64,000 nt of DNA, from the NCBI GenBank assembly GCA_010092695.1, contig JAADJJ010000001.1:186001-250000 (forward strand), read 5' to 3'. Shown here piece after piece: positions 1-8,865 of this stretch (the first letter of the stretch is position 1; each line of letters begins with the position of its first letter). The notes beneath the pieces are model-generated. The model ran no database searches. It was not told the origin of the DNA and was given only the letters and a program-made list of their open reading frames with translations. The stretch is from Enterobacteriaceae bacterium 4M9. GTDB taxonomy: Bacteria; Pseudomonadota; Gammaproteobacteria; Enterobacterales; Enterobacteriaceae. The position numbers and the translations under genes were made by a program.

Positions 1-1226
1 TCCCTACAATTTTGCGCATACCACAGGCAGCCCGAAGTTTGCCGCTCAGGCGGCTGCGGTTTTTCACGTTGTTTAACGCGCCAGACCACGTGATTAACAC
101 GTGGGATCCCCTGTCCGGCCAGGCTGATACTCACCTGGTCGCCAGGCGCAATATCAAGCTCATGCCAGCGCCGCAGTGAGCCAACATTCACACGGCTCAC
201 GCGTTTGTCATCCAGCTGTACCGACTCAAGCAGCAACACGACCGAGACGTTACCGGTACGGCCACGGTTAAAGAGTACATCCCGCACCTCGGCCACCTGC
301 TCAACAGGTGGATACTTCCAGGCGGCCCGCCACTCGCCCTGGCCCGGACGCCACGCGCGGGCTGGAGGCTGCTGTGCCTGCTGGATAATTATGCCGTCCG
401 TCACAAAGGGCAGGGGCGAGGTCAGCCAGCGTTCGCGCAGCGTTGCAACTTCATCGACACGGTCCACGGCAACCGACCAGTTGTGCACAAACCTGAATCC
501 GGCGGCATCAAGCGCCTGTAACCGGGCCTGCATCTCCTGCGGTCCCTCAGGCCAGGCCCAGATAAAGACCGCAATCTGGTTTTCAATGCCGCTTGCCTCA
601 CGCCGCATCATAGCGCCTGCCACCTTTGAGCGAGCGTTGATGCCGCCTGCCTCTCGCTGAACATGTGCCTCACGTAGCCAGAACAACTCTCCCTGCAAGA
701 CGCTGTTAGCCAACGGGCCTGCTACCTGCTGAGGCACCAGAGGTAAACGCGCCACCTGCGCCGTCCAGTCTTCGCCCTGAATGCCGTCTCCGCGGCTGAT
801 TGCCTGTACCAGGCTGCCATTGCGATACACCAGCGTCACCGCCACACCATCGACTTTAGGCTGCACCCATAGCCCGCGTCGTCCGTGCATCCATGCACTA
901 AGCGCTGTGCTATCTCGCAGCTTTTTCACGCCCGTATGCGCAACCGGATGAGCCAACCCGCCACGGCCTGGTAAACGTGTGGGCGGCTCGTTTTCATCTT
1001 TACCCAGGCAACGCTGCCAGCGCACGAGCCGCTCGCGCAGCCCGTCATACACCTCATCATTCACCCGACTTTCTCCCTGCTGGAAATAGGCGCGATCCCA
1101 GTCTGTAAGCTGTGCCTCCAGCCGCGCTATCTCCTGGCGTAATTCGCCCTCAGGCTTGTCCAGGCAAACCGCCTGCACGCCAGCGCACAGTCCCAGTAGC
1201 GCCAGCAATACGCCTTTTCTCCACAT
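1..1226 (-). CDS. ligB: NAD-dependent DNA ligase LigB (C-terminus beyond window)
   Basis: LigB is the second, short NAD+-dependent DNA ligase of enterobacteria. It seals nicks through an enzyme-adenylate and, from family knowledge, lacks the zinc-finger and BRCT domains of LigA. The visible 408 residues hold the adenylation domain with the motif KVDG, whose lysine is residue 124, followed by the start of the OB-fold. The frame is intact and runs off the left edge, so this is a partial gene and not a pseudogene. The ATG at 1226 gives a protein beginning MWRKGVLLAL, a basic start and hydrophobic stretch resembling a Sec signal peptide; E. coli LigB begins in a similar way. The gene is divergent from gmk, as in E. 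coli. Confidence 0.95.
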   Translation of the reverse strand, partial: MWRKGVLLALLGLCAGVQAVCLDKPEGELRQEIARLEAQLTDWDRAYFQQGESRVNDEVYDGLRERLVRWQRCLGKDENEPPTRLPGRGGLAHPVAHTGVKKLRDSTALSAWMHGRRGLWVQPKVDGVAVTLVYRNGSLVQAISRGDGIQGEDWTAQVARLPLVPQQVAGPLANSVLQGELFWLREAHVQREAGGINARSKVAGAMMRREASGIENQIAVFIWAWPEGPQEMQARLQALDAAGFRFVHNWSVAVDRVDEVATLRERWLTSPLPFVTDGIIIQQAQQPPARAWRPGQGEWRAAWKYPPVEQVAEVRDVLFNRGRTGNVSVVLLLESVQLDDKRVSRVNVGSLRRWHELDIAPGDQVSISLAGQGIPRVNHVVWRVKQREKPQPPERQTSGCLWYAQNCR

Positions 1227-1556
1227 GATGCCGCCTTCTGTTATTCACTAAAATAGCGGTATAGCTCAGGAGAGTCCGGCGATTCGAGCGGTGATTTAGC
1301 GAATGTCGAGGGGCATTCACAACATATTGGGCCGTTGCAGCAACCTCGCCCATACCGTGGGAAATCTCTCGTAAAAACGCACAGAGGAATGCGCAGGCAG
1401 GTGCCAGCCGCCCGTCGCTGTGTATAATAAGCACTTACCCGTCTGTCATTTTTGCACCGTAACGCGAGCGGCGCTTTCCCGTATCAGGAAACAGCCAGCG
1501 CGTCGGTGCAGAACATGGCAACCTTTTAATGACTCATACCGTAAGTAAACATATTC
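1227..1556. other. ligB-gmk divergent intergenic region
   Basis: This 330-base gap separates two divergent genes and should hold both promoters. The clearest signal is a TATAAT hexamer reading toward gmk. No convincing short gene, hairpin terminator or repeat was seen. Confidence 0.5.
1400..1428 (+). promoter_or_regulatory. candidate gmk promoter
   Basis: A perfect TATAAT -10 hexamer lies at 1423-1428, with TG two bases upstream. The -35 element at about 1400-1405 (GGTGCC) is poor. The start would give an approximately 120-base leader before gmk. This is inferred from hexamers only. Confidence 0.35.
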
Positions 1557-2180
1557 ATGGTTCAGGGCACGCTCTATATTGTTTCCGCGCCAAGCGGAGC
1601 CGGTAAATCCAGCCTTATTCAGGCTTTACTGAAGACACAACCGCTGTATGACATGCAGGTTTCGGTTTCTCATACCACGCGCGCCGCGCGCCCGGGCGAG
1701 GTTCACGGTGAACACTATTACTTCATCGATAAAGCCGAGTTTCACAATATGATTGCCAGAGACGCGTTTCTTGAGCATGCAGAAGTGTTTGGCAATTGTT
1801 ACGGCACCTCGCGCGAAACCATTGAGCAGATTCTGGCGACCGGCGTTGATATCTTTCTTGATATTGACTGGCAGGGCGCACAGCAGATTCGCCAGCGCAT
1901 GCCGCAGGCGCGCAGTATTTTTATTCTGCCGCCGTCAAAGGTGGAGCTGGACCGTCGCCTGCGCGGGCGTGGCCAGGACAGCGAAGAGGTTATCGCAAAG
2001 CGTATGGCGCAGGCTGTTGCAGAAATGAGCCACTATGCTGAATATGATTATCTGATTGTTAACGATGATTTTGACACCGCACTTGGCGATCTGAAGACCA
2101 TCATTCGCGCTGAACGTCTGCGAATGGGCCGCCAGAAGCAGCGTCACAGCGGTTTGATCAGCAAATTAATGGCGGACTAA
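1557..2180 (+). CDS. gmk: guanylate kinase
   Basis: Guanylate kinase phosphorylates GMP to GDP with ATP in the cytoplasm, an essential step of guanine nucleotide synthesis. The 207-residue product has the family length. It has a P-loop SGAGKSS at residues 13-19 and the GMP-binding stretch around SHTTR and GEVHGEHYYF. It is followed by rpoZ and spoT in the same order as E. coli, which puts GTP supply next to (p)ppGpp turnover. Chosen start ATG 1557 matches the E. coli N-terminus apart from Val for Ala at position 2. Confidence 0.98.
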   Translation: MVQGTLYIVSAPSGAGKSSLIQALLKTQPLYDMQVSVSHTTRAARPGEVHGEHYYFIDKAEFHNMIARDAFLEHAEVFGNCYGTSRETIEQILATGVDIFLDIDWQGAQQIRQRMPQARSIFILPPSKVELDRRLRGRGQDSEEVIAKRMAQAVAEMSHYAEYDYLIVNDDFDTALGDLKTIIRAERLRMGRQKQRHSGLISKLMAD

Positions 2181-2235
2181 GACCGCTTTCGGGTATCATA
2201 CCCAGTCATTTCTTCACCTGTGGGGCATTGTAATT

Positions 2236-2511
2236 ATGGCACGCGTAACTGTTCAGGACGCTGTAGAGAAAATTGGTAACCGTTTTGACCTGGTACTGGT
2301 CGCCGCGCGTCGCGCTCGTCAGATGCAGGTTGGTGGCAAGGATCCGCTGGTACCGGAAGAAAACGATAAGACCACCGTTATTGCGCTGCGTGAAATCGAA
2401 GAAGGCCTGATCACCAATCAGATCCTCGATGTGCGTGAGCGCCAGGAGCAGCAGGAGCAGGAAGCCGCCGAACTGCAGGCTGTCACCGCGATTGCTGAAG
2501 GACGTCGTTAA
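2236..2511 (+). CDS. rpoZ: RNA polymerase omega subunit
   Basis: Omega is the smallest subunit of RNA polymerase; it binds beta-prime, helps assembly and contributes to a ppGpp site. The 91-residue protein begins MARVTVQDAVEKIGNRF and ends in the glutamine/glutamate-rich tail usual for enterobacteria. It lies 55 bases after gmk and 21 bases before spoT, consistent with one operon. Confidence 0.98.
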   Translation: MARVTVQDAVEKIGNRFDLVLVAARRARQMQVGGKDPLVPEENDKTTVIALREIEEGLITNQILDVRERQEQQEQEAAELQAVTAIAEGRR

Positions 2512-2532
2512 TTAACCAGCAGCGGGTAACCC

Positions 2533-4650
2533 TTGTATCTGTTTGAAAGCCTGAATCAGCTGATTCAAAACTACCTGCCCGCAGACCAGATTAAGCGTCT
2601 GCAGCAGGCTTATCTGGTCGCTCGTGACGCACACGAGGGCCAGACTCGTTCAAGCGGTGAGCCCTATATCACCCATCCCGTTGCGGTAGCCTGCATTCTG
2701 GCCGAGATGAAGCTCGACCATGAAACGCTGATGGCCGCCCTTCTGCATGATGTGATTGAAGACACCCCCGCCACGTACCAGGACATGGAGCAGTTGTTCG
2801 GCAAAAGCGTTGCCGAGCTGGTGGAGGGCGTCTCCAAGCTGGATAAACTGAAGTTTCGCGACAAGAAAGAGGCCCAGGCCGAAAACTTTCGCAAGATGAT
2901 TATGGCGATGGTGCAGGATATCCGCGTCATTCTCATCAAACTTGCCGACCGCACGCACAACATGCGCACGCTCGGCTCACTGCGCCCCGACAAGCGCCGA
3001 CGCATCGCCCGTGAAACGCTGGAAATTTACAGCCCGCTGGCGCACCGTCTCGGCATTCATAATCTTAAAACCGAGCTTGAAGAGCTGGGTTTTGAAGCGC
3101 TCTATCCCAACCGCTACCGCGTAATTAAAGAAGTGGTGAAAGCCGCGCGTGGTAACCGTAAAGAGATGATTCAAAAAATCCTCTCTGAAATCGACGGTCG
3201 GTTGCAGGAAGCGGGTATTCCCTGTCGCGTGAGCGGCCGTGAAAAACATCTTTACTCCATCTACTGCAAGATGGTGCTCAAAGAGCAACGCTTCCACTCC
3301 ATCATGGATATCTACGCGTTTCGCGTCATCGTGAAAGATGTCGACACCTGCTATCGCGTGCTGGGCCAGATGCACAATCTGTACAAGCCGCGCCCTGGTC
3401 GCGTTAAAGACCATATCGCCATCCCCAAAGCCAACGGCTACCAGTCCCTGCATACCTCAATGATTGGCCCGCACGGCGTGCCGGTTGAAGTACAGATTCG
3501 TACCGAAGACATGGATATGATGGCGGAAATGGGGGTTGCTGCACACTGGGCCTATAAGGAGCAGGGCGAAAGCACCACGACCGCACAAATCCGCGCCCAG
3601 CGCTGGATGCAAAGCCTGCTTGAGCTACAGCAGAGCGCAGGTAGCTCGTTTGAATTTATCGAAAGCGTTAAATCGGACCTGTTCCCGGACGAAATTTACG
3701 TTTTCACGCCCGAAGGGCGCATTGTCGAACTGCCCGCTGGCGCCACGCCGGTGGATTTTGCTTACGCCGTGCATACCGATATCGGCCACGCCTGCGTAGG
3801 CGCGCGCGTTGACCGCCAGCCCTATCCGCTCTCGCAGTCGCTCACCAGCGGCCAGACGGTGGAAATTATCACAGCGCCCGGCGCCCGGCCTAACGCCGCC
3901 TGGCTCAACTTTGTGGTCAGTTCAAAAGCGCGTGCGCGTATCCGCCAGATGCTCAAAAACCTGCGCCGCGAAGACTCCGTTAGCCTGGGCCGCCGCCTGC
4001 TCAACCATGCGCTTGGCGGTAGCCGCAAACTGGCCGAAATCCCGGAAGAAAACATTCAGCGCGAACTGGAGCGGATGAAGCTGGCCTCGCTTGACGACCT
4101 GCTGGCCGAAATCGGTCTTGGCAACGCCATGAGCGTGGTAGTGGCAAAAAATCTGCTCCAGGGCGAAGCCGCAGCACAGCAAAATGTACCCGCCACCACC
4201 GGGCACAGCCATCTGCCCATTAAAGGCGCAGACGGCGTGCTGATTACCTTTGCCAAATGCTGCCGCCCGATCCCCGGTGACCCGATTGTGGCACACGTCA
4301 GCCCCGGCAAAGGGCTGGTGATTCACCACGAGTCCTGTCGCAACATCCGTGGCTACCAGAAAGAGCCTGAGAAGTTCATGGCGGTGGAATGGGATAAAGA
4401 CACCGAGCAGGAATTCATCACCGAAATCAAGGTGGATATGTTTAACCACCAGGGTGCGCTGGCGAACCTGACGGCCTCCATCAACACCGCAGGCTCCAAT
4501 ATTCAGAGCCTGAACACGGAAGAGAAGGACGGGCGCGTTTACACGGCCTTTATTCGCCTGACGGCGCGTGACCGCGTCCATCTGGCAAACATCATGCGTA
4601 AAATCCGCGTGATGCCGGATGTGATTAAAGTTACCCGCAACCGAAACTGA
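2533..4650 (+). CDS. spoT: bifunctional (p)ppGpp synthetase/hydrolase SpoT
   Basis: SpoT mainly hydrolyses the alarmone (p)ppGpp and makes it weakly during carbon, iron or fatty-acid stress. The 705-residue product (702 in E. coli) has an N-terminal HD hydrolase domain with the HDVIED motif at residues 72-77. A synthetase-like domain follows at about 200-330, then a TGS domain from about 390 and a C-terminal ACT domain from about 630. The start is TTG at 2533, as in E. coli, giving MYLFESLNQL. The TGA stop overlaps an ATG of trmH, indicating translational coupling. Confidence 0.98.
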   Translation: MYLFESLNQLIQNYLPADQIKRLQQAYLVARDAHEGQTRSSGEPYITHPVAVACILAEMKLDHETLMAALLHDVIEDTPATYQDMEQLFGKSVAELVEGVSKLDKLKFRDKKEAQAENFRKMIMAMVQDIRVILIKLADRTHNMRTLGSLRPDKRRRIARETLEIYSPLAHRLGIHNLKTELEELGFEALYPNRYRVIKEVVKAARGNRKEMIQKILSEIDGRLQEAGIPCRVSGREKHLYSIYCKMVLKEQRFHSIMDIYAFRVIVKDVDTCYRVLGQMHNLYKPRPGRVKDHIAIPKANGYQSLHTSMIGPHGVPVEVQIRTEDMDMMAEMGVAAHWAYKEQGESTTTAQIRAQRWMQSLLELQQSAGSSFEFIESVKSDLFPDEIYVFTPEGRIVELPAGATPVDFAYAVHTDIGHACVGARVDRQPYPLSQSLTSGQTVEIITAPGARPNAAWLNFVVSSKARARIRQMLKNLRREDSVSLGRRLLNHALGGSRKLAEIPEENIQRELERMKLASLDDLLAEIGLGNAMSVVVAKNLLQGEAAAQQNVPATTGHSHLPIKGADGVLITFAKCCRPIPGDPIVAHVSPGKGLVIHHESCRNIRGYQKEPEKFMAVEWDKDTEQEFITEIKVDMFNHQGALANLTASINTAGSNIQSLNTEEKDGRVYTAFIRLTARDRVHLANIMRKIRVMPDVIKVTRNRN

Positions 4651-4652
4651 TG

Positions 4653-5342
4653 ATGAACCCGGCGCGCTATGCACGTATCTGTGAAATGCTGGCCCTGCGC
4701 CAGCCTGATTTAACAGTGTGCATGGAGCAGGTTCATAAACCTCATAACATTTCGGCCATCATCCGCACGGCAGATGCCGTGGGGGTGCATGAGGTTCACG
4801 CGGTATGGCCCGCTGGCTGGGTGCGCACGATGTATTCCGCCGCTGCGGGCAGCAACAGTTGGGTGAAGGTGAAAACACATCCCGACATCCGCGATGCCGC
4901 CGCCCACTTCAAATCGCAGGGCATGCAAATCCTTGCCACCCACCTTTCCGACACCGCCGTTGATTTTCGTGAGATAGACTACACCCGCCCGACCTGCATT
5001 CTGCTGGGACAGGAAAAAACCGGCATTAGTCAGCAAGCGCTCGCACTGGCAGACCAGCACATCATTATTCCAATGACTGGCATGGTGCAGTCCCTGAACG
5101 TGTCCGTGGCCTCGGCGCTGATTTTATATGAAGCGCAGCGCCAGCGGCAGAACGCCGGCATGTACACCCGCAAAAACTGTACGCTGGCGCAGGAAGAACA
5201 GCAGCGCCTGCTGTTTGAAGGCGGCTATCCGGTACTGGCGAAAGTGGCAAGGCGTAAAGGCCTGGCCTATCCCCACGTTAACGGCTGCGGTGAAATAGAG
5301 GCCGATGCCAACTGGTGGGCCACCATGCAGGCGGCGGGGTAA
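4653..5342 (+). CDS. trmH: tRNA (guanosine(18)-2'-O)-methyltransferase TrmH
   Basis: TrmH (SpoU) methylates the ribose of G18 in the D-loop of tRNA using S-adenosylmethionine. The 229-residue product shows the SPOUT motifs: HNISAIIRTADAVG near residue 28, LLGQEKTG near 111, and PMTGMVQSLNVSVA near 130, which forms the trefoil knot. Two ATGs in tandem (4650 and 4653) are possible starts. The second was chosen because it gives the E. coli N-terminus; the first would add one Met and overlap the spoT stop. Confidence 0.96.
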   Translation: MNPARYARICEMLALRQPDLTVCMEQVHKPHNISAIIRTADAVGVHEVHAVWPAGWVRTMYSAAAGSNSWVKVKTHPDIRDAAAHFKSQGMQILATHLSDTAVDFREIDYTRPTCILLGQEKTGISQQALALADQHIIIPMTGMVQSLNVSVASALILYEAQRQRQNAGMYTRKNCTLAQEEQQRLLFEGGYPVLAKVARRKGLAYPHVNGCGEIEADANWWATMQAAG

Positions 5343-5347
5343 AAGAG

Positions 5348-7429
5348 ATGAAAGGCCGGCTGCTGGATGCTGTCCCGCTAAACGCGCTGACGGGCGTTGG
5401 TGCAAGCCAGAGCGAGAAGCTCGCAAAAATTGGCCTGCACACCGTGCAAGATCTGCTGCTTCACCTCCCCTTACGCTACGAAGATCGCACCCAACTCTAC
5501 CCCATTGGTGAATTGCTGCCCGGTATTTACGCCACCGTTGAAGGCGAAGTCCTCAACTGCAACATCACCTTTGGCCGCCGCCGTATGCTGGTCTGCCAGA
5601 TAAGCGACGGCAGCGGCATTCTCACGATGCGTTTTTTCAATTTCAACGCGGCGATGAAAAACAGCCTCGCCACAGGGCGGCGCGTGCTGGCCTATGGCGA
5701 AGCAAAGCGCGGGCAACATGGCGCTGAGATGATCCATCCCGAATACCGTTTGCAGGGCGACCATGACGCGCCTGCGCTCCAGGAAACGCTGACGCCGATT
5801 TACCCAACAACGGAAGGCGTGCGCCAGGCAACGCTGCGCAAGCTTACCGACCAGGCGCTGGACTTGCTCGACAGCTGCGCCATTGCCGAACTGTTACCAC
5901 CTGAGCTGGCTCAGGGGCTGATGAGCCTGCCAGAAGCACTGCGCACGCTGCACCGCCCGCCACCGTCGATGAAACTCAGCGACCTGGAAAGTGGTCAGCA
6001 CCCGGCGCAGCGCCGTCTGATTATGGAAGAACTGTTGGCGCACAACCTCAGCATGCTGGCGCTGCGCGCCGGTGCCCAGCGCTATCACGCCCGTCCGCTT
6101 GCCGCACTGGATAACCTAAAAGAGGGCCTGCTGAAATCACTGCCCTTCAGCCCCACTGGCGCGCAAAAACGTGTCGTCGCCGATATTGAGCGCGACCTGG
6201 CGCTCGACGTGCCGATGATGCGGCTGGTGCAGGGCGACGTTGGCTCCGGCAAAACGCTGGTTGCGGCACTGGCGGCGCTGCGCGCTATCGCCAACGGCCA
6301 GCAGGTGGCGCTGATGGCCCCAACGGAGCTACTGGCCGAGCAGCACGCCACTAACTTCCGCGCCTGGTTTGAGCCGCTTGGCGTTGAGGTTGGCTGGCTT
6401 GCCGGTAAGCAAAAAGGCAAAGCCCGCCAGGCGCAGCAAGACGCTATCGCCAGCGGCCAGATTTCAATGGTGATAGGCACACACGCCATTTTCCAGGAGC
6501 AGGTGCAGTTTCACGCGCTGGCGCTGGTGATTATTGATGAGCAACACCGTTTTGGCGTTCATCAACGCCTGGCATTATGGGAAAAAGGTCAGCAACAGGG
6601 ATTTCACCCGCATCAGCTCATCATGACCGCCACGCCTATTCCACGTACCCTGGCGATGACCGCCTACGCAGACTTAGATACCTCGGTGATTGACGAGCTA
6701 CCGCCTGGGCGCACACCAGTCACCACCGTAGCCATACCGGATACCCGGCGCAGCGATATTGTCGACCGCGTGCGCCACGCCTGTACGCAGGAAGGCCGTC
6801 AGGCCTACTGGGTGTGTACATTGATAGAAGAGTCAGACCTGCTGGAAGCCCAGGCGGCAGAAGCCACGTGGGAAGAACTCAAGTTGGCGCTGGCGGAGTT
6901 GAACGTAGGCCTGGTACACGGGCGCATGAAATCACAGGACAAGCAGGCCGTGATGCAGGCATTCAAACAGGGCGAACTGCATTTGCTGGTGGCAACCACC
7001 GTCATTGAGGTTGGAGTGGATGTGCCCAACGCCAGCCTGATGATAATCGAAAACCCGGAGCGGCTGGGGCTTGCACAACTGCACCAGCTGCGCGGGCGCG
7101 TCGGACGTGGTGCGGTCGCCTCGCACTGTGTACTGCTCTACAAATCGCCGCTTTCGGCCACTGCACAAAAACGTCTACAGGTGCTGCGCGACAGTAACGA
7201 CGGTTTTGTGATTGCGCAAAAAGATCTGGAGATTCGCGGCCCTGGCGAGTTACTCGGCACTCGCCAGACCGGCAACGCGGAATTTAAAGTCGCTGACCTG
7301 CTGCGCGACCAGGCGATGATCCCTGAAGTACAGCGCGTGGCGCGCCATATTCACGAACGCTGGCCACAGCAGGCGGCGGCGTTGATTGAGCGCTGGATGC
7401 CCGAGACCGAGCGCTACTCCAACGCCTGA
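5348..7429 (+). CDS. recG: ATP-dependent DNA helicase RecG
   Basis: RecG is a superfamily 2 DNA translocase that remodels stalled forks and branch-migrates Holliday junctions. The 693-residue product has the N-terminal wedge/OB domain, Walker A GDVGSGKT at about residue 296, the DEQH box at about 395, motif III TATPIPRT, and motifs V-VI ending QLRGRVGRG. A GTG 33 bases upstream is in frame, but ATG 5348 was chosen because it gives the E. coli start MKGRLLDAVP and follows the trmH stop by five bases. It is convergent with gltS, only four bases away. Confidence 0.97.
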   Translation: MKGRLLDAVPLNALTGVGASQSEKLAKIGLHTVQDLLLHLPLRYEDRTQLYPIGELLPGIYATVEGEVLNCNITFGRRRMLVCQISDGSGILTMRFFNFNAAMKNSLATGRRVLAYGEAKRGQHGAEMIHPEYRLQGDHDAPALQETLTPIYPTTEGVRQATLRKLTDQALDLLDSCAIAELLPPELAQGLMSLPEALRTLHRPPPSMKLSDLESGQHPAQRRLIMEELLAHNLSMLALRAGAQRYHARPLAALDNLKEGLLKSLPFSPTGAQKRVVADIERDLALDVPMMRLVQGDVGSGKTLVAALAALRAIANGQQVALMAPTELLAEQHATNFRAWFEPLGVEVGWLAGKQKGKARQAQQDAIASGQISMVIGTHAIFQEQVQFHALALVIIDEQHRFGVHQRLALWEKGQQQGFHPHQLIMTATPIPRTLAMTAYADLDTSVIDELPPGRTPVTTVAIPDTRRSDIVDRVRHACTQEGRQAYWVCTLIEESDLLEAQAAEATWEELKLALAELNVGLVHGRMKSQDKQAVMQAFKQGELHLLVATTVIEVGVDVPNASLMIIENPERLGLAQLHQLRGRVGRGAVASHCVLLYKSPLSATAQKRLQVLRDSNDGFVIAQKDLEIRGPGELLGTRQTGNAEFKVADLLRDQAMIPEVQRVARHIHERWPQQAAALIERWMPETERYSNA

Positions 7430-7433
7430 CGGG

Positions 7434-8636
7434 TTAGTTAAAAATCGGCAGCAGCAGCCACACTTTAATCACCAACGCATTGGTGATGTCCAGAAAGAAC
7501 GCTCCGACCATCGGTACTACCAGAAACGCCATATGCGACGGCCCAAACCTGTCGGTAATCGCCTGCATGTTGGCAATGGCCGTTGGCGTCGCGCCCAGCC
7601 CAAAACCGCAGTGGCCCGCAGCCAGTACAGCGGCATCGTAATTTTTACCCATTACGCGCCAGGTGACAAAAATCGCGTACAGCGCCATAAACACCGCCTG
7701 GACGACCAGAATCGCCAGCATTGGCAGAGCCAGTGACGCCAGCTCCCAAAGGCGCAGGCTCATCAGCGCCATCGCCAGAAACAGCGACAGGCACACGTTG
7801 CCAAGCACCGACACCGCGCGCTCGAACACGCGGTAAAAACCGATAAAGGCCAGCAGATTGCTGAGCAAAACGCCAATAAACAGCACGCAGACAAAGGTCG
7901 GTAGTTCAAATGCCGTGCTCTGTAACAACTGTGCCACGACCCGCCCGGCGGTCAGGCAAATGGCGATAAGCGCGATGGTTTCCACCATCACCAGTGACGT
8001 AATGTTGCGCTCTACATTCGGCTTTTCGAACGCACTCGGCGCCAGGCTGTCTTCCGGTGCACCCTGCGGCCCGGCAGACCGCTTAACCAGATAGCGTGCA
8101 ACCGGCCCGCCAATCAAGCCACCGAGCACCAGCCCGAAGGTCGCACAGGCCATTGCCACTTCCGTTGCGCTCTCAAATCCGTAGCGTTCACTGAACACTT
8201 TGCCCCACGCCGCCCCGGTTCCGTGACCGCCAGAAAGAGTAATTGAGCCTGCCAGCAGCCCCATCAGCGGGTCCATGCCCAACAGCGTTGCCATGCCGAT
8301 ACCAATTGCGTTCTGTAATACCAGAAACCCGACAACGACAATCAGAAAAACACCCAGCACCTTGCCGCCAGCACGCAGGCTCGCCAGGTTTGCGTTAAGC
8401 CCAATGGTGGCAAAAAAGGCCAGCATCAGCGGGTCACGCAGGGACATGTCAAATTCGACAGACCACCCCAGGCTGCGGTTGAGCACCAGCAGCGCGAGCG
8501 CCACCAGCAGGCCGCCCGCGACCGGCTCGGGTATTGTGTATTTTTTTAGCACCGGGATGCCCTGGACCATTTTGCGCCCCAAAAGCAGCACCAGCGTTGC
8601 GGCAACAAGGGTCGAGAGCGTGTCGAGATGAAACAT
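7434..8636 (-). CDS. gltS: sodium/glutamate symporter GltS
   Basis: GltS imports glutamate with sodium across the inner membrane. The 400-residue protein is hydrophobic throughout and consists of two similar halves. Each half carries a glycine-rich re-entrant segment, SGGHGTGAAW near residue 135 and GHCGFGLGATPTA near 340. The start MFHLDTLSTLVAATL matches E. coli. It is divergent from xanP, as in E. coli. Confidence 0.97.
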   Translation of the reverse strand: MFHLDTLSTLVAATLVLLLGRKMVQGIPVLKKYTIPEPVAGGLLVALALLVLNRSLGWSVEFDMSLRDPLMLAFFATIGLNANLASLRAGGKVLGVFLIVVVGFLVLQNAIGIGMATLLGMDPLMGLLAGSITLSGGHGTGAAWGKVFSERYGFESATEVAMACATFGLVLGGLIGGPVARYLVKRSAGPQGAPEDSLAPSAFEKPNVERNITSLVMVETIALIAICLTAGRVVAQLLQSTAFELPTFVCVLFIGVLLSNLLAFIGFYRVFERAVSVLGNVCLSLFLAMALMSLRLWELASLALPMLAILVVQAVFMALYAIFVTWRVMGKNYDAAVLAAGHCGFGLGATPTAIANMQAITDRFGPSHMAFLVVPMVGAFFLDITNALVIKVWLLLPIFN

Positions 8637-8793
8637 GATAAAAACTCCTTACGTGCGCAATTTTCATCCTGCGCCTGATATATCCAGCCTTATATTCTTA
8701 TTCCGCGGTATCAAAACCTGAAACGACATCAAAAACCAGAAAAAAATCTCGAGAATTTTTGATATCGCTTAGTTATACGTCGAAAACCATAAG

Positions 8794-8809
8794 ATGCAAA
8801 CGTTTGCTT
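8794..8809. promoter_or_regulatory. probable PurR operator upstream of xanP
   Basis: The 16-mer ATGCAAACGTTTGCTT has the perfect 12-base palindrome GCAAACGTTTGC and matches 14 of 16 bases of the remembered PurR consensus ACGCAAACGTTTGCGT. It lies 57 bases before the xanP start, a position suitable for repression of a xanthine carrier by PurR with hypoxanthine or guanine. Confidence 0.75.
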
Positions 8810-8865
8810 TCACGCCACACACTCCGATAAAATCACCGTTTTTCCATCACGGGAAGCTTCATAAG

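Noticed and set aside
1..1226. ligB as a truncated pseudogene
   Set aside because: The frame is open to the window edge and matches LigB throughout; it is cut by the window and not by mutation.
8794..8865. In-frame upstream start for xanP at 8794
   Set aside because: It lies within the PurR operator, lacks a ribosome-binding site, and adds residues not found in the E. coli protein.
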